A stretch of 32,037 bases of DNA from Azohydromonas lata NBRC 102462. Its GTDB lineage: Bacteria > Pseudomonadota > Gammaproteobacteria > Burkholderiales > Burkholderiaceae_C. Location of the stretch: positions 1 through 32,037 of the forward strand of contig NZ_BCTC01000075.1 of the NCBI RefSeq assembly GCF_001571085.1, given 5' to 3'. The notes beneath the pieces are model-generated. The model worked only from the letters and a program-made list of their open reading frames with translations. It was not told where the DNA came from and did no database searches. The position numbers and the translations under genes are program-made. This document shows positions 8,850 through 15,846 of this stretch, in pieces; within the stretch, counting starts at the first letter, position 1; every line of letters starts with the position of its first letter.

Positions 8850-9764
8850 TCAGGCGCGCAGCATGCGGTTGAACAGCGCCAACGTGCGGCTCCAGGCTTG
8901 GCGTGCCGCGGCCTCGTCGAAGCGCGGCGTGGTGTCGTTGTGAAAGCCGTGCTGCGTGCCGGCGAATTTGAAAGCCTCGAAGCGCACGCCCGCGGCCTGC
9001 AGCGCGGACTCGTAGGGCGGCCAGGTGGCATTGATGCGCTCGTCCTGGTCGGCAAAGACCAGCAGCAGTTGCGCCTTGACGTTCTTCACCTGGTCCAGCG
9101 CCGGCGCCGGCCCGTAGAAGGGCGCACCCGCGGCCAGCTCCGGCATGCGCGTGGCCAGCATGTTCACCGTGCCGCCGCCCCAGCAAAAACCCACCGCGCC
9201 CAGCCGGCCGTTGCCGCCGGCAAGTCCGCGTGCCCATTGCGCCGCGGCAACGAAGTCCTCGCGCGTCTTGGCCGCGTCGAGTTGGGCAAAGCGCTCGCGC
9301 GCCTTGTCCTCGTCGCCGGGGTAGCCGCCCAAGGGAAAGAGCGCGTCCGGCGCCACGGCGATGAAGTTTTCCAGCGCAAGGCGCCGCGCGACGTCCTCGA
9401 TGTGCGGATTCAAGCCGCGGTTCTCGTGCACCACCAGCACCACCGGCAGCGCCGCAGCGGCCTGCGCCGGGCGTGCCACATAGGCTTTTGCCTTGCCGTA
9501 GCCGGCGGGCGAGGCGAATTCGGCCCACTCGGTGCGCAGCCGCGCGTCAGCTGGCGCGACCTTTTGCGCCCCGGCGAAATCCGGGCTCAGCGCGGCCAGC
9601 AGGCCCGCCGCGGTGGTGCCGGCAGCCAGGGCATGGCGCGCGGCGCGGTCCAGGAACATGCGGCGGTCCATGCCGCCATGCACGTACTGGTCGAAAAGGC
9701 GCAGCACCTCGGGGTGGAAGTCGGCTGCCGTCGGCCGGCGGCGCCCGTTCTGGTCATCGGACAT
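8850..9764 (-). CDS. Tat-exported dienelactone hydrolase-family protein
   Basis: Codes for 304 residues. ATG at 9764 was chosen because GGGAAG stands just upstream and the Tat signal then has a sensible ~33-residue n-region. DRRMFLDR (Arg34-Arg35) followed by a hydrophobic stretch to about residue 66 is a twin-arginine signal. The alpha/beta-hydrolase core (about 80-304) has the dienelactone hydrolase triad: Cys194 in GFCWGG, Asp241 in FADQDERI and His272 in GTQHGF, plus Glu114 in VVHENRG. Characterised relatives open dienelactones in chlorocatechol breakdown, but exported family members have unknown substrates and no catechol genes are nearby. It ends 70 bp before the replication initiator gene and is probably unrelated to it. 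Confidence 0.88.
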   Translation of the reverse strand: MSDDQNGRRRPTAADFHPEVLRLFDQYVHGGMDRRMFLDRAARHALAAGTTAAGLLAALSPDFAGAQKVAPADARLRTEWAEFASPAGYGKAKAYVARPAQAAAALPVVLVVHENRGLNPHIEDVARRLALENFIAVAPDALFPLGGYPGDEDKARERFAQLDAAKTREDFVAAAQWARGLAGGNGRLGAVGFCWGGGTVNMLATRMPELAAGAPFYGPAPALDQVKNVKAQLLLVFADQDERINATWPPYESALQAAGVRFEAFKFAGTQHGFHNDTTPRFDEAAARQAWSRTLALFNRMLRA

Positions 9765-9834
9765 GGATGGCTTCCCGTAAAACGACAAGGAGGCCGCGTT
9801 GTACCCGCGCCAGGACCACGTCGGCAGGCGGCGG

Positions 9835-11517
9835 CTACAAACGCCCTTCCTGCGTCCACACCGGCGCCAACCACTTGGAGAAATAGACCAGGGCCGAAGT
9901 GCCCAACCGTGCCGCCGGGTTGAGCTGGCGCGCCTTCTGGAAATCGCGCCAGATGCGCACCTCCGGCAGCCGGCCGTAGTCGGGGCTGACGGCCAGCGCC
10001 GCTTGCGGGCCGACCCGCTCGGCCTCGTAGCGGGCATACCAGTGCTGCTTGTCGGGCTCCGGCAAAACCAGGAAAAGATCCCGTGCCGCCATCCACAGCT
10101 CGGCCACCTGGGGCACCACAGCCGCGCGCGGGACGGCGCTGCATGCAGGCGGCGCGGGGGGTTCGGCCACAGCGGGGGGAGGCTCTTGCACGGCTGGCGC
10201 TGGAAAAACCCCAAGCGCTTCGGGAGCGGCAGGTGTGGCGGGCGCTGCAGCCGCTGTCGGTGCCTTGCGCGCGCTCGCCTTGCCGCCCTGCTCCGCCGGG
10301 GCTGCGACAGGCTTGGGCTCGGCATCGGGCACGTCGGGAAAGGCCCCGCTGAAGGCGCCGCTCTCCAGCCCCTGCGTCACCACCGTCTGCAAGTAGGCCG
10401 CGATGCTCTTGACCTCGCCGAGCTGGGCGCTCTTTTGCAGGCGGCGCTCCACGGTCTCCACGGCCTTGGCGCGGTCCTGCGGCTCCAGCCGCTGCAGCAG
10501 CCGCGTGGCTTCGGCGTCCGGCACGCCCCATTGCGCCAGCCGCTCCAGGGCCGACGGCTCGACGCCCTCGGCCTCGCCCAGCGCCTTGCGCTTGGCCTTG
10601 ACGACGAACTGCAAGTCCGTGGTGAAGCGCCCCGCCTTGGCGACGTGGTAGTCGATGCTGAACTTGTCCTGTTCCTTGTTGACCTCGCGCACGGCCGGGT
10701 CGAGCACGTCGCGCTTGAAGTATTTCCACTCCGGCGCCTTGCCCTTGCCGCCGGCGTCGCGGCCGCGGCTGGTGAGGATGTGGTGCCACTCCGTCCAGTG
10801 CAGCCGCACCGACAGGCCGTTTGGGCTGGAGAGGTAGCGCTCGCCGATCTCGTACAGCACCAGCCCACCCACCGTGCGAAAGCGCCGCTGGATTTCCAGC
10901 GAGATGAGCGAATAGACCTCGGGCTTCAGGATGTAGGGCCGCACCGCCGGATGGAAGTCGAACACCAGCGTGGGTCCCTCGCCGGGCTTCTTGCGTATGG
11001 AGGCGTAGCTCAGCAGCGTGGCGCTTTCCCAGCGGTAGGACTCGCGGTTGAAATTGCGCGGGCTGTCGCCCCAGTTCACGGCGATGGTCTGCAGCTCGGT
11101 GAGCGTGGTGGCCAGCACTTCCATGTTCTTGCTGTCGAAGCCGCTGAGCTTTTTCAGCAGGGCCACCGGCATCTCGTACATGTTGTCGGCGTTTGGGCTT
11201 TGCGACTGCGCATGCTTGACCAGGCAGTTCCAGAAGCGCCGGCCCAACAGCGTGGCCTTGCCCTTAGTTACCCGCAGCGCGATGGATTCAACAGGCTTGA
11301 CCACCATGGCGCCGCGGTTCACCGGCACTGGCACCGATGCCGACGGCATGACGGGGGCGGGACCGGTAGCCACTGGTTCCTTGACCGCAGCCTGGCGTCC
11401 CTGCCCCGAGCGCTTGAGGGGCAATTCGGATTGGGAAAGGACGGGCTTTTTCAAGAGGGCTCCACGAACGGGAGCCGGACTGTGCGCGAGAAGTGCGCTG
11501 TGGTCAACAGCGCTCAC
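9835..11517 (-). CDS. Rep_3-superfamily replication initiator of a secondary replicon
   Basis: Codes for 560 residues from a GTG at 11517. The start is uncertain: no clear ribosome site is seen, and ATG at residue 71 (MVVKPVESIAL) is an alternative. The N-terminal ~70 residues are basic and Pro/Ala-rich. Winged helix 1 (about 80-215) has the typical ATLLGRRFWNCLVKHAQ opening. Winged helix 2 (about 216-310) contains WKYFKRDVLDPAVREVNKE and a TTDLQFVVKAKRK end, the Rep_3 pattern for iteron binding. A long Pro/Ala-rich linker (about 370-460) and a further folded segment (about 465-560) make it larger than plasmid Rep proteins. It is transcribed away from the iterons and parAB. A palindrome covers its start codon, which suggests autorepression. 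Confidence 0.85.
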   Translation of the reverse strand: MSAVDHSALLAHSPAPVRGALLKKPVLSQSELPLKRSGQGRQAAVKEPVATGPAPVMPSASVPVPVNRGAMVVKPVESIALRVTKGKATLLGRRFWNCLVKHAQSQSPNADNMYEMPVALLKKLSGFDSKNMEVLATTLTELQTIAVNWGDSPRNFNRESYRWESATLLSYASIRKKPGEGPTLVFDFHPAVRPYILKPEVYSLISLEIQRRFRTVGGLVLYEIGERYLSSPNGLSVRLHWTEWHHILTSRGRDAGGKGKAPEWKYFKRDVLDPAVREVNKEQDKFSIDYHVAKAGRFTTDLQFVVKAKRKALGEAEGVEPSALERLAQWGVPDAEATRLLQRLEPQDRAKAVETVERRLQKSAQLGEVKSIAAYLQTVVTQGLESGAFSGAFPDVPDAEPKPVAAPAEQGGKASARKAPTAAAAPATPAAPEALGVFPAPAVQEPPPAVAEPPAPPACSAVPRAAVVPQVAELWMAARDLFLVLPEPDKQHWYARYEAERVGPQAALAVSPDYGRLPEVRIWRDFQKARQLNPAARLGTSALVYFSKWLAPVWTQEGRL

Positions 11518-11525
11518 CTGAGCGC
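11510..11525. promoter_or_regulatory. Palindromic operator over the rep start codon
   Basis: Arms GCGCTCA and TGAGCGC are separated by CC. Each arm contains the TGAGC core of the iterons, in opposite orientations. Rep_3 initiators commonly bind iterons as monomers and an inverted version as dimers to repress their own gene. Position and sequence fit that role; binding is inferred. Confidence 0.55.
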
Positions 11526-11561
11526 AGCGAAGAGGCCACAGAGTCCGATGGCATCAGGAAA

Positions 11562-11590
11562 ATTTTATGAGCTCGGAGCGCGCGCTTGAA
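11562..11590 (-). promoter_or_regulatory. Candidate rep promoter
   Basis: Read on the minus strand, TTCAAG (11585-11590) is followed after 17 nt by TAAAAT (11562-11567; five of six -10 bases match). Transcription would begin near 11555 and run through the palindrome at 11510-11525 into rep, so a dimer bound there could block it. The -35 is weak. Confidence 0.35.
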
Positions 11591-11670
11591 GACATTGAAA
11601 TATCGGAATTGAGGTTTTGATATTTGCTGACTCGCCAAGTGCTTGTTTTTATTTGACTATTTCCTGTTCC

Positions 11671-12235
11671 AGGTGAGCGTTTATGGGGCTTGGGGTGAGC
11701 TGCTTTGGGGCTTGGGGTGAGTGGATATGGGGGCCGCTCACGTTTGAGGTGAGCTGTCTTGGGCCGTGGGGTGAGTGGATATGTTCGCCGGAGTCGATGT
11801 GCCAGCCCGCTTGCTTCGAACAGGGCACGTCGTCCTGATCGGTTTGTTGACCACGCCGCGGTGTCAAGGGGTCACTACAAGGTTCGGCTGAGGTGAGCCG
11901 TTTTGGGCAAGCGCATGGCAGCGAGCGCCGGTTGAAGGTGAGCTTTCTTGGGGAAAGCAGGTGGCAACTCCGGGGCGATACGGCGAGCGTTGGAGTGAGC
12001 TTTTTGGGGCCGTTCCTGTTCGGCCGACCAGAGCCCAGAGGTGAGCCGTTTTGGGGACTGCGGCGAAACCCTCACGAACGGCTTCAGGTGAGCGGTTTTG
12101 GGGCTGCCTGGGTCAGCAAGGTGAGCTGTTTTGGGCAGCGTTTTGAAAAGCGGTATTCCGGTTCGACCCTTGTCGCACGGGATGGCCCGCCCGTTCTGGC
12201 CCAGGGAGCCGGGCTTGGGGTGAGCCCTTTTGGGG
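11671..12235 (+). repeat. Iteron array, twelve direct repeats
   Basis: The consensus is GGTGAGCNGTTTTGGGG, always on the plus strand. Copies start at about 11672, 11694, 11716, 11748, 11770, 11892, 11937, 11994, 12040, 12087, 12120 and 12219. The first five are spaced 22, 22, 32 and 22 bp, near whole helical turns, and contain a 54-bp duplication: TGGGGTGAGTGGATATG occurs at 11713 and again at 11767. The remaining copies are looser (33-99 bp). The copies at 11716 and 11770 carry the diverged GTGAGTGGATATG form. Rep is the expected binder, setting initiation and copy number. Confidence 0.85.
11736..11754. repeat. Inverted iteron half-sites within the array
   Basis: GCTCAC (11736-11741) and GTGAGC (11749-11754) flank a 7-nt spacer. 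The first arm is the only clear minus-oriented iteron half-site in the array. It could be a second Rep-dimer site or chance. Confidence 0.35.
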
Positions 12236-12417
12236 CTTGGTAGCTTTTCACGGGCGATTGTTGGTCCGGTATTCGATGGTCAATGACTCTTCAACCGTGG
12301 ATTTGGTGAAAACACGAATTTGACGGTCAGTGTGTTGCTCGGCGATGCAAAGTGCGATCCGCAGGCATGAGCCTGGTTTACAGTGCAGCCCGTCGAATGA
12401 ACGAGTAGGGGATACGC

Positions 12418-13701
12418 ATGGAAGTGGCCAACGAACGGGCGGCGCAGGGCCGGACCAAGGACGCCGTGGCAACGGCCAGCTCGGTGTCCATGGAGGACCT
12501 GCAGCAGTTGGGCGAGCGCGTCACGAACCTGAATGAGCGCATCAAACAGGTGATCTTCCGCCCGGAAGGCATGAAGGCGCCGCCGGTGTTCAACGCGGCG
12601 CAGGTGGCCGAGTTGTGCGGCCAGTCCTACGAGAAGTTCAAGCGCCTGCTGCAGCGCGCCGGCGAACGCGGCTTGCCCACAGGTGCTGGCAAGAAGGCCG
12701 TTTCCGAAGAAGGCGCCTCCGCCTCGCGCAACCGCATGTTCACGCTGGAAGACGCGCGCGCCTGGGTGCGGGCCGAAGGCTCCATGCACCACCGCGCCGA
12801 GGGGCAGCAGGGTGCCGTCATCACCGTGGGCAACTTCAAGGGTGGCGTGGGCAAGACGGTGCTGAGCATGTCGCTGGCGCAGGGCCTGTCGCTGCGCGGC
12901 TACAAGGTGCTATGCATCGACTACGACCCGCAGGGCTCGCTCACGTCGCTGTTCGGCCTCACGCCCACGGACTTCGACGCCGAGGAAACCGTGATGCCGC
13001 TGATGCTGCCTCGCGACCGCGAAGGCGCACGCTCCACGCTGCAGGAGTCCATCAAGGCCAGCTACTGGGACGGCATCGACCTGGTGCCGGGCAACTCCTC
13101 GCTGTTTGCCGGTGAGTTCTTCCTGCCCATACGCCAGCAGGCGGCACTGATGAAGAACTCGGCCGAGCCCAACTTCCTGTTCCTGGAGGTGCTGGAGAAC
13201 GCCCTGCGCCTGGGCCCGCGTGACGAGTACGACTTCATCATCATCGACACGCCGCCGGCCCTGTCCTACCTGACCATGACCACCTACTGGGCCGCTGACG
13301 CCTTGCTGGTGCCGCTGCCGCCGGAAGGGCTGGACTTCACCAGCTCCGGCCAGTTCTTTTCCATGATGGCCGAGCTCGCCGGCACCGACCGCGGCCTGGC
13401 CAGCAAGGTGTATTCGTGGATTGGCGTGGTGCCCAGCAAGGTGGACAACACCAAGCTGCACACCAAGGAGATCCTCAAGTGGATGCAGGACGGCTTCGGC
13501 CGCCACCTGCTCAACCTCGAAATCCCCGAAACCGCCGCGGTGCGCGTGGGCGGCATGAGCCTCAACACGGTCTACGACATCTCCAAGTACGTGGGCAGCC
13601 GAAAGACGCTGCTGCGCGCGCGCGACGCCTACGACAAGGCGGTGGACCTGGTGGAGCACATGACGCGCAGCACCCTGTGGCGCAACGCCAACCCGGCCTG
13701 A
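12418..13701 (+). CDS. parA: ParA partition ATPase with N-terminal DNA-binding domain
   Basis: Codes for 427 residues from the ATG at 12418, with a GAGTAGGGG ribosome site. The first ~125 residues hold a coiled segment and a helix-turn-helix-like domain (FNAAQVAELCGQSYEKFKRL), the plan of large type Ia ParA proteins that also repress their operon. The deviant Walker A motif KGGVGKT is at 141-147, followed by the Walker A' region (CIDYDPQGSLT) and Walker B-like FIIIDTPPALSYL. ParA-ATP on the nucleoid moves ParB-parS complexes apart to segregate the replicon. It is divergent from rep across the iterons and 16 nt upstream of parB. Confidence 0.95.
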   Translation: MEVANERAAQGRTKDAVATASSVSMEDLQQLGERVTNLNERIKQVIFRPEGMKAPPVFNAAQVAELCGQSYEKFKRLLQRAGERGLPTGAGKKAVSEEGASASRNRMFTLEDARAWVRAEGSMHHRAEGQQGAVITVGNFKGGVGKTVLSMSLAQGLSLRGYKVLCIDYDPQGSLTSLFGLTPTDFDAEETVMPLMLPRDREGARSTLQESIKASYWDGIDLVPGNSSLFAGEFFLPIRQQAALMKNSAEPNFLFLEVLENALRLGPRDEYDFIIIDTPPALSYLTMTTYWAADALLVPLPPEGLDFTSSGQFFSMMAELAGTDRGLASKVYSWIGVVPSKVDNTKLHTKEILKWMQDGFGRHLLNLEIPETAAVRVGGMSLNTVYDISKYVGSRKTLLRARDAYDKAVDLVEHMTRSTLWRNANPA

Positions 13702-13717
13702 AGGCAGGAGACCGCAC

Positions 13718-14674
13718 ATGGCATCCGGCAAGTCACTGCTGAGCGAGCTGACCTCGCAAATCCTTTCCACCCCGGCCGAGCCGGGCCCACGCCGCAACCG
13801 TTCCGTCTCCGCACCCATCGCGCTGCTGCGCGAAGTGGAGGAGCGCGCCGAGCGCGGCACCCCGCTGCAATTGCGCCTGGACCAGATCGACGAGGGCCCC
13901 TACCACGTCGGTGCGCTGGACGCGCTGCGCGTGGACGCGCTCACCGAGAACCTGCGCCACAACCCGCAAAGTTCGCCGGTGGTGGTGCGCAAGAAGGCCG
14001 ATGGGCGCTACGAGCTCATCGCCGGCCGCCACCGCAAGGCCGCCTTCGCGCAACTGCAGCGCCAGGAGATCGCCGCCACCGTCATCGCCCTCACCGATGA
14101 CGAGGCCGAGCGCCTGGTCTTTTTCGACAACCTGCTTGCTCCCGCGCTGAGCGACTACGAGAAGTACCTTGGTTTTGCCCAGCGCCAGAAGTCCCGCGAC
14201 AGCTCCTATGCCGACCTCGCCAAGGAGTCCGGTTGGAGCAAGTCGCAGGTCGCGCGCTTCTTCTCCTTCGCCAAGCTGCCGTCTGAAGCCGTCGACCTGC
14301 TCAAGACGCGCCCTGCCGCGCTGGGCGCCAACGCAGCGGAAAAGCTGGTTGGTTTTGCAAAGCAGCATCCCGGGCAAGTCACCGAGGTGGTCAAGGCACT
14401 GGTGGAAGAGCGCACCACGCAGGACGAGGCCATCAGGCAGCTTGGCGCGCTGGCCGCCAGTGCCGAGGTTGCGACGCAGGACAAGCCGTCCGCCGCATCG
14501 CGCGCCGCCGTGGTGGGCACGCAAAAACTGCGCGTCATGCACCAGGACCGCGTGTTTGCCATGGTCTCCGTGAAAGGCTCGCGCGTGGCCATCAAGCTCA
14601 GCGACGAGAGCGAGGCCGAAGGCGCCGTCAACGCCATCATGAATTACCTGCGCTTGCGTACCGAGTCGCAATAA
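13718..14674 (+). CDS. parB: ParB/RepB-type centromere-binding partition protein
   Basis: Codes for 318 residues. AGGAG precedes the ATG at 13718, and the gene follows parA in one operon. The N-terminal ParB/Srx-like domain (about 55-145) contains ELIAGRHRKAAF, corresponding to the CTP-binding GxxRxRA box. A helix-turn-helix follows at about 162-185 (YADLAKESGWSKSQVARFF). A KorB/RepB-like middle and a small C-terminal domain (about 265-318), probably for dimerising, complete it. It should load on parS, slide as a CTP clamp and serve as ParA's partner. Three matching palindromes lie within 240 bp downstream. Confidence 0.94.
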   Translation: MASGKSLLSELTSQILSTPAEPGPRRNRSVSAPIALLREVEERAERGTPLQLRLDQIDEGPYHVGALDALRVDALTENLRHNPQSSPVVVRKKADGRYELIAGRHRKAAFAQLQRQEIAATVIALTDDEAERLVFFDNLLAPALSDYEKYLGFAQRQKSRDSSYADLAKESGWSKSQVARFFSFAKLPSEAVDLLKTRPAALGANAAEKLVGFAKQHPGQVTEVVKALVEERTTQDEAIRQLGALAASAEVATQDKPSAASRAAVVGTQKLRVMHQDRVFAMVSVKGSRVAIKLSDESEAEGAVNAIMNYLRLRTESQ

Positions 14675-14697
14675 GCGGCAGCCACTTCGCCACGAAG

Positions 14698-14728
14698 AGC
14701 CCCGGTTCCTTGGACCGGGGCTTTTTTA
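14698..14728 (+). terminator. Rho-independent terminator of parAB
   Basis: Stem AGCCCCGGT / ACCGGGGCT (14698-14706 and 14714-14722) with a 7-nt loop is followed by six T. It starts 24 bp after the parB stop and separates the operon from the parS cluster. Confidence 0.92.
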
Positions 14729-14759
14729 TTTCCCTATGGTTCCGGTCTGTTCGGCACAC

Positions 14760-14776
14760 CGTCCCTACTAGGGACG
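14760..14776. promoter_or_regulatory. Putative parS centromere site 1
   Basis: Arms CGTCCCTA and TAGGGACG flank a central C. This is the first of three near-identical palindromes directly behind parAB and its terminator. Confidence 0.75.
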
Positions 14777-14811
14777 ATTCGTCTCCAACGCCAAATATGC
14801 CGGACCCGCCT

Positions 14812-14832
14812 TTCGTCCCTACTAGGGACGAA
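14812..14832. promoter_or_regulatory. Putative parS centromere site 2
   Basis: The same palindrome, extended to perfect 10-bp arms TTCGTCCCTA and TAGGGACGAA around a central C. Its 17-bp core (14814-14830) begins 54 bp after that of site 1. Confidence 0.78.
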
Positions 14833-14891
14833 TGGTGTCGGCGGTGGCACGCGCTTCTGCACCGCACTCGTGGTGGGCGCTGCCTGCTCGT

Positions 14892-14908
14892 CGTCCCTAG
14901 TAGGGACG
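14892..14908. promoter_or_regulatory. Putative parS centromere site 3
   Basis: Arms CGTCCCTA and TAGGGACG flank a central G, so the asymmetric base is inverted relative to sites 1 and 2. It begins 78 bp after the core of site 2. A degenerate copy (GTCCCAGTAGGGAT) occurs at 15021-15034 inside the next gene. Confidence 0.75.
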
Positions 14909-14963
14909 GCGTCCAAGCCGCTGTTCAACGCTCAGGTGCCATCGAGTGCGCGACCAAGGCTGT

Positions 14964-15473
14964 TCATCCCAGGTCATCGCTGACTCCACCGTGCTCATCC
15001 CGGATAACGGCGCGTACGTAGTCCCAGTAGGGATGGTGCGGCGACATGCCCGGCGATCCTGCCCAGCCGTCAGGCCCAAGCCGCCCCGGCGCAAACCATT
15101 CGTCCACCACGGTGGCCTGCTGCTCCAGGTTGAGCGCGGCCCATGGCGGCGACAGTGACGGCGGTGGCCGGTAGAAGGCGTCGCCGGCGTTTGGGCCGGC
15201 CAGCAGCCTGCGCCACAGGCGAGGGTAGTAGTGGCCATGGGCGATCTGCCAGGCGTGGGCCAACTCATGCACCAGCAATTTGCCCGGCGCGTGGTAAGTG
15301 CTGCTGCCGCAGTACATGGGCTGCGCAAATGTGCGTCCCCCCAGGTTCACCAGGATTTGCCTGCCCAGTCCCGGGCAAACGAAACAAGTGCCGCCCAGCC
15401 CGCACAGGTCTGTGACGACGATGCGCCACCCAAACGGAAAAGCCTTGCCGAAGACGGCCTGCGCCAGGGCCAT
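14964..15473 (-). CDS. HEXXH zincin-like domain protein
   Basis: Codes for 169 residues from the ATG at 15473, preceded by GGAG nine bases upstream. The zinc motif VHELAHAWQ (His69, Glu70, His73) follows a Cys-rich segment (Cys24, Cys30, Cys33, Cys55). Downstream, LEQQATVVDEWF (about 116-127) could supply a third ligand. The layout recalls putative metallopeptidase-like proteins found near VgrG/Rhs or other secretion genes, but no specific family is claimed. The frame stays open upstream of 15473, though that part reads as Cys/Arg-rich noise. A more protein-like sequence lies in another frame there (see the pseudogene entry). The gene abuts the parS cluster and is divergent from serA. Confidence 0.55.
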   Translation of the reverse strand: MALAQAVFGKAFPFGWRIVVTDLCGLGGTCFVCPGLGRQILVNLGGRTFAQPMYCGSSTYHAPGKLLVHELAHAWQIAHGHYYPRLWRRLLAGPNAGDAFYRPPPSLSPPWAALNLEQQATVVDEWFAPGRLGPDGWAGSPGMSPHHPYWDYVRAVIRDEHGGVSDDLG

Positions 15474-15678
15474 TTCCTGCGGCTCCAGGTCGCGATGGCG
15501 AACCCACACCCGGCTGCCCCAGTGCGCCCAGGGCGTAAGCGGGCAGCGCCCAAGCCGGAGAAAACGCCGCGGCCGGCCCCGTCGCCGCCAGTGCACCGGC
15601 CCACGGTGCCCAGCCCCGAAAAAGCAGGCCATGCAGCTTGGCGAGGGCATTGTGCAGAGCGCGCTTCGCGGTCCGCAT
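14964..15678 (-). pseudogene. Possible full-length zincin gene broken by a frameshift near 15515
   Basis: Reading leftward from the ATG at 15678, one frame gives a plausible N-terminus: a basic start MRTAKRALHNALAKLHGLLF, then a hydrophobic Ala-rich stretch to about 15520. That frame becomes nonsense just where the zincin frame becomes convincing (RVWVRHRDLEPQEMALAQAVFG). A one-base shift near 15510-15520 would join them into a protein of about 237 residues with a membrane or signal segment. Either the gene is truly frameshifted, the assembly has an indel, or translation starts at 15473. Confidence 0.35.
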
Positions 15679-15752
15679 GCAGGCGGCAAGACGGCGCGGG
15701 GCCAGAAACGGGCAGGGCATGAGAGACGGATGGGGTGCTCGCGACGCTGGAT

Positions 15753-15772
15753 CATGCCGGGCGTGCGGCATG
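15753..15772. promoter_or_regulatory. Operator-like palindrome 1 upstream of serA
   Basis: CATGCC and GGCATG arms flank an 8-nt spacer. It lies 35 bp upstream of a second palindrome of the same 6-8-6 geometry. Confidence 0.35.
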
Positions 15773-15787
15773 CCCACGCGGAGTCCC

Positions 15788-15807
15788 AACGTGCCTTGGA
15801 ACACGTT
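15788..15807. promoter_or_regulatory. Operator-like palindrome 2 upstream of serA
   Basis: AACGTG and CACGTT arms flank an 8-nt spacer, ending 39 bp before the serA ATG. It is a candidate repressor or activator site. No regulator gene adjoins it. Confidence 0.4.
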
Positions 15808-15846
15808 TTGCCGCTTCCCTGGGCCACCCACTCCGAGCAGCCAGCC

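Larger units (their letters stand above)
11518..12417. other. Probable replication origin (rep-parA intergenic region)
   Basis: This 900-bp gene-free region lies between divergent rep and parA. From the rep side it holds an AT-rich stretch (about 11560-11670, a candidate DNA-unwinding element), twelve iterons (11671-12235) and a parA leader (12236-12417). I see no canonical DnaA box (TTATCCACA) on either strand. A TTGACG at 12320-12325 could be a parA -35, but no good -10 follows. Short open frames here are translations of the iterons and are not called. Confidence 0.75.

Noticed and set aside
9765-10325. Upstream extension of the dienelactone hydrolase gene
   Set aside because: It would overlap the rep gene; ATG 9764 has a ribosome site and gives a proper Tat signal.
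11671-12235. Possible CRISPR array
   Set aside because: Repeats are 17 bp with irregular gaps of about 5-82 bp, lie next to a rep gene and have no cas genes. Iterons fit better.
11649-12243. Short open frames on both strands inside the iteron region
   Set aside because: They are translations of the repeated GTGAGC...TTTTGGGG units, with no ribosome sites. The region is explained as an origin.
14734-14928. Minus-strand frame with repeated VPSRDE-like peptide
   Set aside because: It is produced by the three parS palindromes; no ribosome site.
15298-15846. Long N-terminal extension of SerA
   Set aside because: It covers the zincin gene on the other strand and is Arg/Cys-rich; ATG 15847 matches the known SerA length.
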